Counted from the first letter of the stretch, positions 10,739 through 20,118 are shown. The stretch: DNA of 64,000 bases from Cellvibrionales bacterium UBA4451 (GCA_002390285.1 DGPB01000016.1:62001-126000), one strand, 5' to 3'. Made by a program: numbers and translations. The notes: generated by a model from the sequence alone, not told the origin.

Positions 10739-11215
10739 CTATTCGTTAATGCCCAGTAACTCCACATCAAAAATCAATGTTGATCCTGGCCCAATTATGC
10801 CCATATTACGGTTGCCGTAGGCTAAATTACTGGGAATAAACAGACGAGTTTTTTCACCAACCACCATCAACTGCAAACCCTCCGTCCATCCGGGAATAAC
10901 TTGATTCAAGGCAAAGCCAATGGGTTCGCCACGGTCTACCGAGCTGTCAAAGACGGCCCCATCAATTAATGTGCCGTGATAATGTACTTTTACCATGTCG
11001 GTTGGGCCGGGGTGTTCAGTACCAGTACCTTCGGTCAGCACCAAATATTGCAATCCGGAGGCGGTGGTCTGCACACCCTCCTGCTCTTTATTGGCCGTCA
11101 TAAACTCAATACCTTTTTGCATATTCTCAGAGGCTCCTTTTTTGTTGGCTAACGTGCGTTGTGCTAGAAATAAAACCAGCGCAATACCGATAATAATGAT
11201 GATAATTTTGAGCAT
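10739..11215 (-). CDS. FKBP-type peptidyl-prolyl cis-trans isomerase, membrane-anchored
   Basis: A prolyl isomerase (158 aa) that speeds protein folding. The N-terminus MLKIIIIIIGIALVLFLAQ is a single membrane anchor or signal anchor, so the catalytic domain probably faces the periplasm. A short FKBP_N-like linker (MQKGIEFMTANKEQEGVQTT) leads into the FKBP core with SGLQYLVLTEGTG, VHYHGTLIDGAVFDSS, VIPGWTEGLQLM and FIPSNLAYG. It resembles FkpA and Mip relatives but has a shortened dimerisation region. Confidence 0.92.
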   Translation of the reverse strand: MLKIIIIIIGIALVLFLAQRTLANKKGASENMQKGIEFMTANKEQEGVQTTASGLQYLVLTEGTGTEHPGPTDMVKVHYHGTLIDGAVFDSSVDRGEPIGFALNQVIPGWTEGLQLMVVGEKTRLFIPSNLAYGNRNMGIIGPGSTLIFDVELLGINE

Positions 11216-11300
11216 AATGACTCTCTAACATGGACGTACATTAAATTTGTAAACAGGGTAAGTCGATTGGTCCGGGCGGTCAACCGGCGCCACGTCATGA

Positions 11301-11699
11301 TCAGTGTTGGGTAGACACCTCACCGCCCACATAGAACCAGTGACCGGCCGTTCGTTGAAAGACGGAGATTTCATGCATGGCTTGAATCTCGGAAAGACCC
11401 GGCTCGCGAAAAAAGGCATTAAATTCTACCGTCGCTTTATCGCCGTTTTGTTCGCTAGAGAGTACGTCCAGATTTATCCATTCCACCGTTTTTTCAGAAA
11501 GCGCTTCGGCGGTTAATCCAATAGCGGTTGGTGAAAACCAGGTTGCTAACAAATAGTCGCCGTAGCCGCCCAGGGCATAGGCCGAATAACGAGAGCGCAT
11601 AAGTTGTTCCGGGGTTTTAGCCCGTAGTCCTTCGGTGAGAAATCGGCCACAGCATTTGTCGAAGGGTTTATTACGATTGCAGAGACAGGAGTTGGCCAT
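11301..11699 (-). CDS. ychJ: YchJ family protein (UPF0225)
   Basis: A small cytoplasmic protein (132 aa) of unknown biochemical role. The N-terminal cysteine cluster CLCNRNKPFDKCCGRF is a SEC-C-type metal-binding motif. The NTF2-like body has the typical TPEQLMRSRYSAYALG and the ending HEISVFQRTAGHWFYVGGEV. The C-terminal second SEC-C motif found in longer family members is absent. It follows yciA on the same strand after a 49-bp gap. Confidence 0.9.
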   Translation of the reverse strand: MANSCLCNRNKPFDKCCGRFLTEGLRAKTPEQLMRSRYSAYALGGYGDYLLATWFSPTAIGLTAEALSEKTVEWINLDVLSSEQNGDKATVEFNAFFREPGLSEIQAMHEISVFQRTAGHWFYVGGEVSTQH

Positions 11700-11748
11700 T
11701 AGTTTTATCTATAAGTGATGAAAGAGTGTTGGCGGCGAAATGATGTTT

Positions 11749-12147
11749 TTAACTTTGTTCTGGCACCGCTCGAGTTTTACCATCGTCATCAATCGCGACA
11801 AAAACAAACTCACCTTCAGTCACTTTGGCGGGCTTGTTGGTGGACTCGATATTAATCCAAACTTCCACGTTGATTGTCATGGAGCTGCGGCCTACCCCTA
11901 TCAGCTCGCAGTAGCAGCTGACGATAGCGCCTACAGGTACTGAGCGTAGAAAGGCCATTCCGCTGATAGCAACGGTGGTGACTCGGCCTTTGGCAATACG
12001 CTGGGCAAGAATAGCGCTACCGAGATCCATTTGTGACAGCATCCAGCCACCAAAAATATCGCCATTTGCATTGGTGTCTTTGGGCATGGCGATGGTTTGC
12101 AGGCTCAGGTCCCCACGTGGTTGTGGTGGTTGGTTGATAGCGATCAC
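11749..12147 (-). CDS. yciA: Acyl-CoA thioesterase, YciA type
   Basis: A hot-dog-fold thioesterase (132 aa) that hydrolyses acyl-CoA in the cytoplasm. The signature MPKDTNANGDIFGGWMLSQM carries the conserved Asn, Asp and Gly of the active site. VTTVAISGMAFLRSVPVG and SSMTINVEVWI complete the fold. Length and motifs agree with E. coli YciA. Its 5' end lies beyond the end of dctM on the same strand. Confidence 0.92.
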   Translation of the reverse strand: MIAINQPPQPRGDLSLQTIAMPKDTNANGDIFGGWMLSQMDLGSAILAQRIAKGRVTTVAISGMAFLRSVPVGAIVSCYCELIGVGRSSMTINVEVWINIESTNKPAKVTEGEFVFVAIDDDGKTRAVPEQS

Positions 12148-12193
12148 GAGTGACTCCTCATGTTAGTTATAGCGACTTGCGGGTGGTTTACAC

Positions 12194-13564
12194 CTAGAAG
12201 ATCACAGATGGTAGCCAAGTGGCAAGCGATGGCCAGAAGGCCAACATCAGCATCAGCACTACCTGAATGCCTATAAAAGGGATAACACCCCGGTAAATAT
12301 CTCCGGTTTTGATACTATCAGGCGCTACGCCGCGCAAGTAAAACAAGGCAAAACCAAAGGGAGGGGTTAAAAAAGAGGTTTGTAGGTTAACGGCAATCAT
12401 GATGCCAAGCCAAATGGGATCTACTCCCATGGCGAGCAGTACGGGCCCAACGATGGGGACCACTACAAAGGTAATTTCAATAAAGTCGAGGATAAAGCCG
12501 AGCAGAAAGATCACTACCATCACCACAAGAGTGGCGCCAATTTTGCCGCCGGGCATATCGTGGAATAGCCCTTCCACCAGTTCTTCTCCGCCAAAGCCAC
12601 GGAACACCAGCGAAAATATCGCAGCACCGATAAGAATCAGAAACACCATGGCTGTGACTTCGGTGGTGGAACGGGCAACATCCCGTAGTCGCTCTATTGA
12701 GAGCTGTCCCCGCGAGAGTGCTAGTAACGTAGCGCCGAATGCACCGACTCCAGCCGCCTCCGTGGGTGTGGCGATACCGCCCAAAATAGACCCCAGCACG
12801 GCAACAATTAAAACCACTGGCGGTAACAGGCTCCGCAAGAGTCGAAAAGCACTGAGACTGTTGTCGTCATCTACTTCGGCCACGGGAGCGAGGTGGGGTT
12901 TGAGACGGGCAATAATCACCAGATAGCCGATATACATCACCACCAATAACAAGCCTGGAATAACGGCGCCCACAAATAAGTCGCCGATAGACATGGTTTT
13001 GGGGGTGAAAATACCCATTGAGAGCTGAGCTTGTTGGTAGGCATTGGAGAGAATATCTCCCAGCAAAACTAAGGCAATGGAGGGTGGGATGATTTGTCCT
13101 AACGTACCCGTGGCACAAATAGCTCCGGTGGCCAGTGATGGCGAATAACCGCGTTTCAGCATGGTGGGGAGGGACATTAATCCCATGGTGACCACGGTAG
13201 CGCCGACAATACCGGTGCTTGCTGCCAGCAGCATGCCGACTACCACTACAGAGATACCCAAGCCGCCTTTGAATTTGCCGAACAGTAGGGACATGCTGTC
13301 GAGCAGGTCTTCCGCCAACTTGGATTTTTCCAGCATCACGCCCATTAATACGAACAAGGGCACGGCGATTAACGTGGTGTTATCTATGGTGCCGTAGAGA
13401 CGGTTGGGCAAGGCGTGGAGAAATGCCATATCAAAATGGCCCGTCATATTGCCGACCAAGGCAAACAACAGTGCAGTGCCAGCCAGAGAAAATGCCACCG
13501 GATAGCCTGCCATCAACACTAGGCAGACCACTACAAACATCAGCAGGGGAATAAATTCTGCCAT
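12194..13564 (-). CDS. dctM: TRAP transporter large permease (DctM)
   Basis: The ion-coupled transport subunit of a tripartite ATP-independent periplasmic transporter (456 aa, about 12-13 membrane segments). Segments such as GGIATPTEAAGVGAFGATLL and NLQTSFLTPPFGFALFYLRG are diagnostic. The start overlaps the dctQ stop by one base (TGATG). The cognate substrate-binding protein DctP is not next to it, so the substrate (often a C4-dicarboxylate or other organic acid) is unknown. Confidence 0.94.
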   Translation of the reverse strand: MAEFIPLLMFVVVCLVLMAGYPVAFSLAGTALLFALVGNMTGHFDMAFLHALPNRLYGTIDNTTLIAVPLFVLMGVMLEKSKLAEDLLDSMSLLFGKFKGGLGISVVVVGMLLAASTGIVGATVVTMGLMSLPTMLKRGYSPSLATGAICATGTLGQIIPPSIALVLLGDILSNAYQQAQLSMGIFTPKTMSIGDLFVGAVIPGLLLVVMYIGYLVIIARLKPHLAPVAEVDDDNSLSAFRLLRSLLPPVVLIVAVLGSILGGIATPTEAAGVGAFGATLLALSRGQLSIERLRDVARSTTEVTAMVFLILIGAAIFSLVFRGFGGEELVEGLFHDMPGGKIGATLVVMVVIFLLGFILDFIEITFVVVPIVGPVLLAMGVDPIWLGIMIAVNLQTSFLTPPFGFALFYLRGVAPDSIKTGDIYRGVIPFIGIQVVLMLMLAFWPSLATWLPSVIF

Positions 13565-14124
13565 CAGAGCATCCCCTCTTGTTGTTCGCCAGTGTGTTCA
13601 CCGCCGAGGCCAAAAAAGAATAGCAAGTTCTTGATGATTTCTGCCACCCCTTGCAGCAGCAGGGTGATTGGCATCACCAGCAGTAGCGTTTTTAGCAGAT
13701 ACACCCAGGGTAACCCTTGAGCTTCTTTAGAGATTTCATGGACGGCCCAGCTGTTAGCCACATAGTCCCAACTGAAGATGAGAATCAGCAGGCTGACGGG
13801 AATTAGGAACAGCAAGCTGCCTAAGGCATCTACCAGTGCTTGGCTCCGCAGCGAAAATTTTTGGTAGAGAATATCGACCCGTACATGCCCTCCACGCTTT
13901 AGGGTGTAGGCGGCGCCCAATAAAAATACCAACGCATGCAGATAGGTAACGGATTCTTGCAGGGCGATGGAGCCAGACCCAAGGAAGTAGCGCATCACCA
14001 CGACAATGCAGGTAAGGGCCATCATAGCCAACGTCAGCCAGGCGATGATTCGGCCAGTCCACTCGGTGAAGCAGTCGATGCCTCTAGCCAGTTGTTCCAG
14101 AATACGGATAAGTGTATGGGTCAT
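13564..14124 (-). CDS. dctQ: TRAP transporter small permease (DctQ)
   Basis: The four-helix small membrane subunit of a TRAP transporter (186 aa), which pairs with DctM. The hydrophobic segments around residues 24-45, 58-78, 100-120 and 145-168 fit the DctQ topology, and the motif VTYLHALVFLLGAAYTLKRGGHVRVD is conserved (quoted here in part as LKRGGHVRVDI). It heads the dctQM pair. No dctP lies between it and pstS; the gap holds the Pho boxes of pstS. Confidence 0.9.
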   Translation of the reverse strand: MTHTLIRILEQLARGIDCFTEWTGRIIAWLTLAMMALTCIVVVMRYFLGSGSIALQESVTYLHALVFLLGAAYTLKRGGHVRVDILYQKFSLRSQALVDALGSLLFLIPVSLLILIFSWDYVANSWAVHEISKEAQGLPWVYLLKTLLLVMPITLLLQGVAEIIKNLLFFFGLGGEHTGEQQEGML

Positions 14125-14321
14125 GACAAGTGGTATTCTTATTGTTTTTGATAAAAGTGTTTTTCATTATACGTTCAATATAACGGGGGCTCCTACAGGG
14201 AGTTTGTTTCCCGCCTCGGTGACAAATACGCCGTCTTTAAAATTTGTGACTAGGAACATGCCTGTTCCTCGGGCTTCACACGCGGGCAAAGCTGACACCC
14301 AAAATAACAACCCTGCCCCGT

Positions 14322-14361
14322 TGTCACACAACTGTCACAGAGCTTTCATATAGTTGTCATT
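14322..14361 (+). promoter_or_regulatory. Tandem Pho boxes upstream of pstS (PhoB binding sites)
   Basis: Four 7-bp repeats lie at exactly 11-bp spacing: TGTCACA (14322), TGTCACA (14333), TTTCATA (14344) and TGTCATT (14355). A Pho box is two such direct repeats, so this is two adjacent boxes. The site ends about 50 bp before the pstS start, where PhoB would replace the -35 box. Confidence 0.88.
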
Positions 14362-14413
14362 ATTGAGAACTAGTATGTCGTTCGATGATTAACGACAAGC
14401 CCTGGAGGCAAAA

Positions 14414-15538
14414 GTGAAAAAGACCCATAAATTGGCCATTGCTGGCGCTGCTATAGCACTGACTATGGCGAGCACTACTGTACTGGCAGCCGCTCGCGAT
14501 TATGTGAGTGTTGTTGGTTCCTCTACCGTTTACCCATTTGCCACTGTAGTTGCAGAGCGTTTTGGTAAGTCCACAGGTAATGCCACGCCGAAAGTTGAAT
14601 CTACGGGTTCTGGTGGTGGTATGAAGTTATTCTGTTCTGGTGTAGGTACTGAGCATCCCGATGTGACGAATTCTTCACGTCGTATGAAAGCCTCTGAGTA
14701 CAAACTATGTCAGGACAATGGCGTTACTGAGGTAATTGAAGTGCTGATTGGTTATGACGGCATTGTTGTTGCCAATTCTAAAACCAAAGAGGCAATGAAG
14801 CTGACTCGTAAGGACTTGTTTCTAGCGCTCGCTATTCAGGTGCCTGGCCCGGACGGCAAGCTGATTGCCAACCCGTACAAAACGTGGAAAGACGTTAATC
14901 CCGCATTGCCCAATACTAAGATTGAAGTGCTTGGCCCACCCCCTACCTCTGGTACTCGGGATGCATTCTCTGAGTTGGCAATGGAAGGTGGTGCAAAGAA
15001 ATTTGCTGACTTGGCTGCGTTACGTGCTTCGAAAGATGCAGATGAAATTAAGATGCTAATGGCTAAGCTGGGTATTCCTGCCAGTGCATTCAATGCCGAA
15101 GGCAAAAAAGTCTTCAAAGCCGTTGCCCATGCGATTCGTGAAGACGGCCACTACATTGAGGCAGGCGAGAATGACAACCTGATCGTTCAGAAGTTGGAAG
15201 CCAACCCTAATGCGCTAGGCATTTTCGGTTTCTCTTTCCTCGACCAAAACAGTGATAAAGTACAGGGCTCAATTGTTGAGGGCGTAGAGCCTGAGTTTGA
15301 AACTATTGCTAATAAGTCTTATCCCATTTCTCGCCCGCTGTTCTTTTATGTTAAGAAGGCGCACATGGGTGTCGTTCCGGGTATCGAAGGCTACTTGGCG
15401 GAGTTCAGCAGTGAGAAAGCTTGGGGCGAAGAAGGCTACCTCTCGGAGAAAGGTATGATTCCGATGCCCGCTGAATTGCGTGCTCAATATGCAGCCTCGA
15501 TCAAGAACAAGCAGTCCATGGCGGGCGAAGAGCTTTAA
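14414..15538 (+). CDS. pstS: Phosphate ABC transporter substrate-binding protein PstS
   Basis: The periplasmic phosphate receptor of the high-affinity Pst transporter (374 aa). It starts at GTG with GGAGG 6 bp upstream. A Sec signal peptide (residues 1 to about 25, ending VLAAA) is present. Phosphate-binding loops are VGSSTVYPFA, STGSGGGMKLFCSG and PPTSGTRDAF. It is first in pstS-pstC-pstA-pstB-phoU and lies behind tandem Pho boxes, so PhoB induction under phosphate starvation is likely. A perfect palindrome follows the gene, which may raise its transcript level over pstCAB. Confidence 0.96.
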   Translation: MKKTHKLAIAGAAIALTMASTTVLAAARDYVSVVGSSTVYPFATVVAERFGKSTGNATPKVESTGSGGGMKLFCSGVGTEHPDVTNSSRRMKASEYKLCQDNGVTEVIEVLIGYDGIVVANSKTKEAMKLTRKDLFLALAIQVPGPDGKLIANPYKTWKDVNPALPNTKIEVLGPPPTSGTRDAFSELAMEGGAKKFADLAALRASKDADEIKMLMAKLGIPASAFNAEGKKVFKAVAHAIREDGHYIEAGENDNLIVQKLEANPNALGIFGFSFLDQNSDKVQGSIVEGVEPEFETIANKSYPISRPLFFYVKKAHMGVVPGIEGYLAEFSSEKAWGEEGYLSEKGMIPMPAELRAQYAASIKNKQSMAGEEL

Positions 15539-15580
15539 GTAGGTGCCATAGCGGTATTCTCCCACTTGCCGCTATAAACC

Positions 15581-15604
15581 AAGGCCTGACAATTGTCAGG
15601 CCTT
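15581..15604 (+). repeat. Perfect 24-nt palindrome between pstS and pstC
   Basis: AAGGCCTGACAA/TTGTCAGGCCTT is a perfect inverted repeat with no spacer, followed by a weak T run (CCCTCGTTTT). It could act as a partial terminator or as a 3' stabiliser of the pstS message, giving more receptor than permease. Confidence 0.75.
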
Positions 15605-15658
15605 CCCTCGTTTTAAATAAAGGGTTTAGGGAAAATAAATTAGGTCAGTGAAACTTTA

Positions 15659-17047
15659 ATGCAAACAGCCAACTTATTTATTGTACTTCTCGTACTCAGC
15701 GCCGTTGCCTATTACATGGCTCGTGGGCGCTCGGTGGCGCTTGCGCAACCCCTAGGTGGTATTCGCCATCTACACTCCCTGCCCTTTTTCTACGGTATGC
15801 GTGCAGCCATCTGGTGTGCGCTTCCGTCAATTTTTTTACTGGCATTGTGGCTTATATTTGATGAGCACATTATCAGTATTCTGCTGATGGAACGTTTGCC
15901 GGAAGGCCACCAACCAACCTCTGCTGCAGAACACAACCTGTTACTGAACAGCATCGAAAACATTGCTAGTGGTGCACTCAGCGCGGAAACCGCTGACCCC
16001 GCTTTGGTCTCTGCAGCCGACACGTTGCAAGGCCTTCGTGCTACAGGTCGAAATTTAGTGACGGCAGTGGTGTTGTCGCTGGCCGTCATCGGTATGGGCT
16101 GGGGTTGGGTGAAGGTTTCACCCAAGCTTCGTGCTCGTCAGCAGGTGGAGCGGGTATTCCGGGGGATCTTATTGGCCTGTGCCTGTGTGGCGATTTTTAC
16201 TACTGTCGGCATTCTACTGTCGGTACTGTTTGAATCCCTACGGTTTTTCCAGGCGGTGCCTGCTACCGAATTTTTGTTTGGTACGGAGTGGAGCCCGCAA
16301 ATGGCGATCCGTAGTGATCAGGTGGGCTCATCTGGGAGCTTTGGTGCGATCCCTCTATTTGTGGGCACCCTGCTGATTTCGTTTATTGCCATGCTTGTAG
16401 CGGTGCCAGCGGGCTTGATGTCTGCTATTTACCTGGCAGAGTATGCTAGTCCAAGAGTACGAAGTTTAGCCAAGCCAGCTCTTGAGATTTTAGCGGGTAT
16501 TCCTACCGTGGTGTACGGTTTTTTTGCCGCATTAACGGTTGCCCCCTTCCTTCGCAAAGCTGGTGAAGGCGTGGGTCTTGAGGTTTCATCAGAAAGTGCC
16601 CTTGCTGCGGGTTTGGTCATGGGGGTGATGATCATCCCCTTTATATCCTCTCTCGCTGACGACGTGATTACTGCTGTGCCGCAGAGCCTTCGTGATGGCT
16701 CGTTGGGCTTGGGAGCTACCCGCTCTGAAACCATTAAAAAAGTTATCTTCCCTGCGGCACTGCCCGGCATTGTCGGCGGTGTGCTGCTGGCTGTTTCCCG
16801 TGCGATTGGAGAAACCATGATTGTGGTGATGGCGGCCGGTTTGGCGGCGAAGTTGACCGCCAATCCACTGGAGACAGTAACCACGGTGACGGTACAAATT
16901 GTTACGTTGCTGGTGGGCGATCAGGAGTTTGATAGCCCCAAAACCCTCGCGGCCTTTGCTTTGGGGCTGATGCTATTTGTTGTCACGCTGGCGCTCAATT
17001 TTATTGCTCTGCGTGTGGTTAAGAAATATCGGGAACAGTATGAGTGA
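15659..17047 (+). CDS. pstC: Phosphate ABC transporter permease PstC
   Basis: A membrane subunit of the Pst transporter (462 aa). The C-terminal half carries the permease domain with the EAA-like loop (SLGLGATRSETIKKVIFPAALPG). The N-terminal half is longer than in E. coli PstC (about 320 aa): it has extra membrane segments and a soluble stretch (about residues 75-145), a form common in pseudomonads and marine gammaproteobacteria. The end overlaps pstA by 8 bases. Confidence 0.94.
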   Translation: MQTANLFIVLLVLSAVAYYMARGRSVALAQPLGGIRHLHSLPFFYGMRAAIWCALPSIFLLALWLIFDEHIISILLMERLPEGHQPTSAAEHNLLLNSIENIASGALSAETADPALVSAADTLQGLRATGRNLVTAVVLSLAVIGMGWGWVKVSPKLRARQQVERVFRGILLACACVAIFTTVGILLSVLFESLRFFQAVPATEFLFGTEWSPQMAIRSDQVGSSGSFGAIPLFVGTLLISFIAMLVAVPAGLMSAIYLAEYASPRVRSLAKPALEILAGIPTVVYGFFAALTVAPFLRKAGEGVGLEVSSESALAAGLVMGVMIIPFISSLADDVITAVPQSLRDGSLGLGATRSETIKKVIFPAALPGIVGGVLLAVSRAIGETMIVVMAAGLAAKLTANPLETVTTVTVQIVTLLVGDQEFDSPKTLAAFALGLMLFVVTLALNFIALRVVKKYREQYE

Positions 17048-18341
17048 TTTAAACCAGGCTGATCTGAATCGAGCCCGTACAGAACAAATTCAGCGCAGCT
17101 TGGTAAAGCGTTACCGGGCAGAAAGGCGTTTTCGTCTCTATGGAGCCATGGCCATCGCCTTTGGTTTGATGTGTGTTGTGCTGCTGTTTACGGATATTAT
17201 CAGCAAAGGCTATAGGGCCTTTCAGCAAACCTATATCCAGTTGGAAGTAACCTATGATGCCAGTGTACTGGGTATTACCGACCTCAATGACCCACAGCAG
17301 TTAGCATTGGCGGATTTTCATGGAATAGTAAAAAGTGGGTTGAAAAATCGTTTTTCAGACGTGACAGGCCGCAAAGCTAAGCGTGAACTTTACGGCTTAA
17401 TTAGTAACGGCGCGGGTTACAACCTGCGTGATCGGCTCGCGGCCAACCACCAGCTATTGAATAAAACGGAAACTCTGTGGTTGGTGGCCGATGACGATAT
17501 CGACACCTATTACAAAAGTATTGGCAGTAAAGGCGGAGCTTTTGTCGGGCGCATGAGTGAACAGCGACAGGGTTGGGTTGACCAGTTGGTTCAGTCGGAT
17601 GATGTAGAGATGCGATTTAATCGTATTTTCTTCACTCAGGGTGATTCCCGAGAGCCTGAACTGGCCGGTATTCGAGGTGCCGTGATGGGGTCGTTGTTTA
17701 CCTTGATCATTACCATTGGGCTGTCTTTTCCTATTGGGGTGGCCGCAGCGGTCTATCTTGAAGAGTTTGCACCGCGTAATCGCTGGACTGACCTGATCGA
17801 GGTGAATATCAATAATCTCGCTGCGGTGCCTTCAATTATTTTTGGGCTGTTGGGGCTGGCGATCTTTATCAATTTTTTCCATGTGCCGCGTTCGGTGCCT
17901 CTGGTGGGTGGCTTGGTGCTGACACTGATGACCTTGCCGACCATTATTATTTCCAGCCGTGCGGCGATTAAGGCGGTGCCTCCTTCCATTCGGGATGCCG
18001 CTATCGGTGTCGGTGCATCACCGATGCAGGTAGTGTTGCACCATGTGTTGCCGTTGGCCATGCCAGGTATGATGACCGGTGCCATTATTGGTATGGCTCA
18101 GGCTTTGGGTGAGACGGCTCCGTTGCTGATGATCGGGATGGTGGCCTTTATTGTAGATGTCCCCGGTGGTTTTACCGATCCGTCTACGGTGTTGCCAGTA
18201 CAGATTTTTTTGTGGGCAGACAGCCCTGAACGCGCTTTTGTGGAAAAGACCTCGGCAGCCATTATGGTGTTGCTGGCGTTCCTGATTGTGATGAATACTC
18301 TGGCAGTGATACTGCGCAAAAAATTGGAACGCCGCTGGTAG
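17040..18341 (+). CDS. pstA: Phosphate ABC transporter permease PstA
   Basis: The second membrane subunit of the Pst transporter. I place the start at ATG 17040 (MSDLNQADLNRARTEQIQ), which overlaps pstC by 8 bases; the frame is open further upstream but only inside pstC. The protein is 433 aa, longer than E. coli PstA because of an inserted soluble loop between the first and second membrane helices (about residues 60-205). The permease loop (DAAIGVGASPMQVVLHHVLP) and the conserved GETAPLL near the end are present. Confidence 0.94.
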   Translation: MSDLNQADLNRARTEQIQRSLVKRYRAERRFRLYGAMAIAFGLMCVVLLFTDIISKGYRAFQQTYIQLEVTYDASVLGITDLNDPQQLALADFHGIVKSGLKNRFSDVTGRKAKRELYGLISNGAGYNLRDRLAANHQLLNKTETLWLVADDDIDTYYKSIGSKGGAFVGRMSEQRQGWVDQLVQSDDVEMRFNRIFFTQGDSREPELAGIRGAVMGSLFTLIITIGLSFPIGVAAAVYLEEFAPRNRWTDLIEVNINNLAAVPSIIFGLLGLAIFINFFHVPRSVPLVGGLVLTLMTLPTIIISSRAAIKAVPPSIRDAAIGVGASPMQVVLHHVLPLAMPGMMTGAIIGMAQALGETAPLLMIGMVAFIVDVPGGFTDPSTVLPVQIFLWADSPERAFVEKTSAAIMVLLAFLIVMNTLAVILRKKLERRW

Positions 18342-18400
18342 CATAATGACCAAAGTTGGTCGATATCAGGGCTTGTTGACAGTATTTGAGGTAAAAGTAG

Positions 18401-19252
18401 ATGACAAATGTTCCAAAACCGTCGTTAAAACGGGGTGTAGCTGCAATGGATAATGCCCAATATCCGGATCAAGCAGTGGGCGTGCCATTTGCCGATGATC
18501 ATAAAATGAGCCTGCGAAACGTGGATGTTTTTTATGGGGATAAGCAGGCCATCTTTGATGTGAATGTCGATATCGCACGGAACGAAGTGATTGCTATGAT
18601 AGGCCCTTCTGGTTGTGGTAAATCCACGCTCCTGCGCAGTCTCAATCGAATGAATGATACGGTTGAGAGCTGTAAGGTATCGGGTGAGCTGACATTGGAT
18701 GGCGAAGATATTTATGCCTCCAAGATGGATCCGGTGGCATTGCGCGCCAGGGTTGGGATGGTGTTTCAGAAGCCCAACCCCTTTCCCAAGACTATTTATG
18801 ACAATGTAGCCTATGGCCCTCGCTTACACGGTCTAGCTAGTCGCCGTGCTGAGCTGGATGAAATTGTTGAGGTTAGCCTGACTCGTGCGGGTTTGTGGAC
18901 GGAAGCAAAAGATCGTCTCGATCAGCCCGGCACAGGGCTTTCTGGTGGTCAGCAGCAACGGCTGTGTATTGCCCGCGCTATTGCTATCAGTCCCGAAGTG
19001 ATTTTGATGGATGAACCTTGTTCAGCGCTCGACCCTATTGCAACGGCAAAAATTGAAGAGTTAATTACAGAGCTGTCTCAGAATTACACCATTGCCATTG
19101 TGACTCACTCGATGCAGCAGGCTGCACGGGTTTCCCATCGAACAGCCTATTTTCACCTGGGCCATCTGATCGAGGTGAATGAAACAGAAAAGGTATTTAC
19201 CGCACCGGAGCATGAATTAACCGAAGCCTATATTACGGGCCGTTTCGGTTAA
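18401..19252 (+). CDS. pstB: Phosphate ABC transporter ATP-binding protein PstB
   Basis: The ATPase of the Pst transporter (283 aa). Walker A is GPSGCGKST, the Q-loop region is [15 protein letters not shown], the ABC signature is LSGGQQQR, and Walker B is [12 protein letters not shown], followed by the switch histidine in VTHSM. The segment around residue 35 ([19 protein letters not shown]) begins the conserved core; the first 35 residues are an extension that starts at ATG with a GAGG site upstream. PstB-PstC-PstA also signals phosphate status to PhoR. Confidence 0.96.
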   Translation: MTNVPKPSLKRGVAAMDNAQYPDQAVGVPFADDHKMSLRNVDVFYGDKQAIFDVNVDIARNEVIAMIGPSGCGKSTLLRSLNRMNDTVESCKVSGELTLDGEDIYASKMDPVALRARVGMVFQKPNPFPKTIYDNVAYGPRLHGLASRRAELDEIVEVSLTRAGLWTEAKDRLDQPGTGLSGGQQQRLCIARAIAISPEVILMDEPCSALDPIATAKIEELITELSQNYTIAIVTHSMQQAARVSHRTAYFHLGHLIEVNETEKVFTAPEHELTEAYITGRFG

Positions 19253-19288
19253 AGGCGCTATTAGCAAAGTTATTAGTAGGAGTAGCCA

Positions 19289-19978
19289 GTGGACAAGTTA
19301 CAGCTTGATCAACACATCTCGAAGCAATTCAACGAAGACCTGGAAGACATCAAAACCAGTATGTTGGAAATGGGTGGCTTGGTAGAAAAGCAGGTGGGCG
19401 ATGCGATAAAAGCGCTGGAAGATGCGGATAGTGGCTTGGCGGACCGGGTAATTGCCGCAGAGTCGCGGATTGATAAAATGGAAATGGATATCGATGAAAC
19501 CTGCATCACACTGATTGCTCGGCGTCAGCCAGCCGCCAGTGACTTGCGTCTGGTGATTGCCGTGACCAAAACCATCCGTGACCTGGAGCGTATTGGCGAT
19601 GAGGCTCAGAAAATTGCCAAGATGGCAATCAAGTTGTCAGAGGAAGGAAATGCGCCGCGTGGCTATATAGAAGTGCGGCATATTGGTAACTGCGTAAGAA
19701 AAATGCTCAATGATGCGCTGGATGCTTTTTCCCGGTTTGATGCAGAAGCGGCTATCGCTACCATGAAGGATGATAGTCAGGTCGACTTGGATTATAAAAC
19801 AGCACTGCGAGAAATGATTACCTATATGATGGAAGACCCCCGCAGTATTTCTCGTTCCATGAACATTCTATGGGCGCTCAAGTCGTTAGAGCGAGTGGGC
19901 GACCACGCCCAAAATATCTGCGAGCAAGTGGTTTACTTGGTGAGGGGACAGGATATTCGTCGTAAACAACTAGAGTAG
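19289..19978 (+). CDS. phoU: Phosphate signalling protein PhoU
   Basis: A cytoplasmic three-helix-repeat protein (229 aa) that links the Pst transporter to PhoR and restrains PhoB when phosphate is plentiful. Two PhoU repeats are visible, each with the metal-binding E/DxxxD pattern (TKTIRDLERIGDEAQKIAKM and LKSLERVGDHAQNICEQVVY). It starts at GTG with TAGGAG upstream and is the last gene before a strong terminator. PhoR itself is encoded about 16 kb away. Confidence 0.96.
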   Translation: MDKLQLDQHISKQFNEDLEDIKTSMLEMGGLVEKQVGDAIKALEDADSGLADRVIAAESRIDKMEMDIDETCITLIARRQPAASDLRLVIAVTKTIRDLERIGDEAQKIAKMAIKLSEEGNAPRGYIEVRHIGNCVRKMLNDALDAFSRFDAEAAIATMKDDSQVDLDYKTALREMITYMMEDPRSISRSMNILWALKSLERVGDHAQNICEQVVYLVRGQDIRRKQLE

Positions 19979-20014
19979 TCTTTAGCGGCATTGCCACCTT
20001 AATAGTGGCGTCTT

Positions 20015-20044
20015 AAAAAACCGGATGATAATTCCGGTTTTTTT
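20015..20044 (+). terminator. Intrinsic terminator after phoU
   Basis: An 11-bp stem AAAAAACCGGA / TCCGGTTTTTT with a 7-base loop and a T run closes the pst-phoU operon. Confidence 0.9.
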
Positions 20045-20118
20045 ATGTCGGGAGACCCCTTAAACTGGGCTGGCCAATCGAAATCCGGTTAATCATTACG
20101 TAAAAGGGAGCCTCCTAG

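Noticed and set aside
11225..11419. Minus-strand 64-aa frame overlapping the 3' end of ychJ
   Set aside because: It overlaps a well-supported family gene in another frame and has no recognisable features.
12399..12926. 175-aa open frame opposite dctM
   Set aside because: Low-complexity Thr/Ser/Pro-rich antisense shadow of a membrane protein gene.
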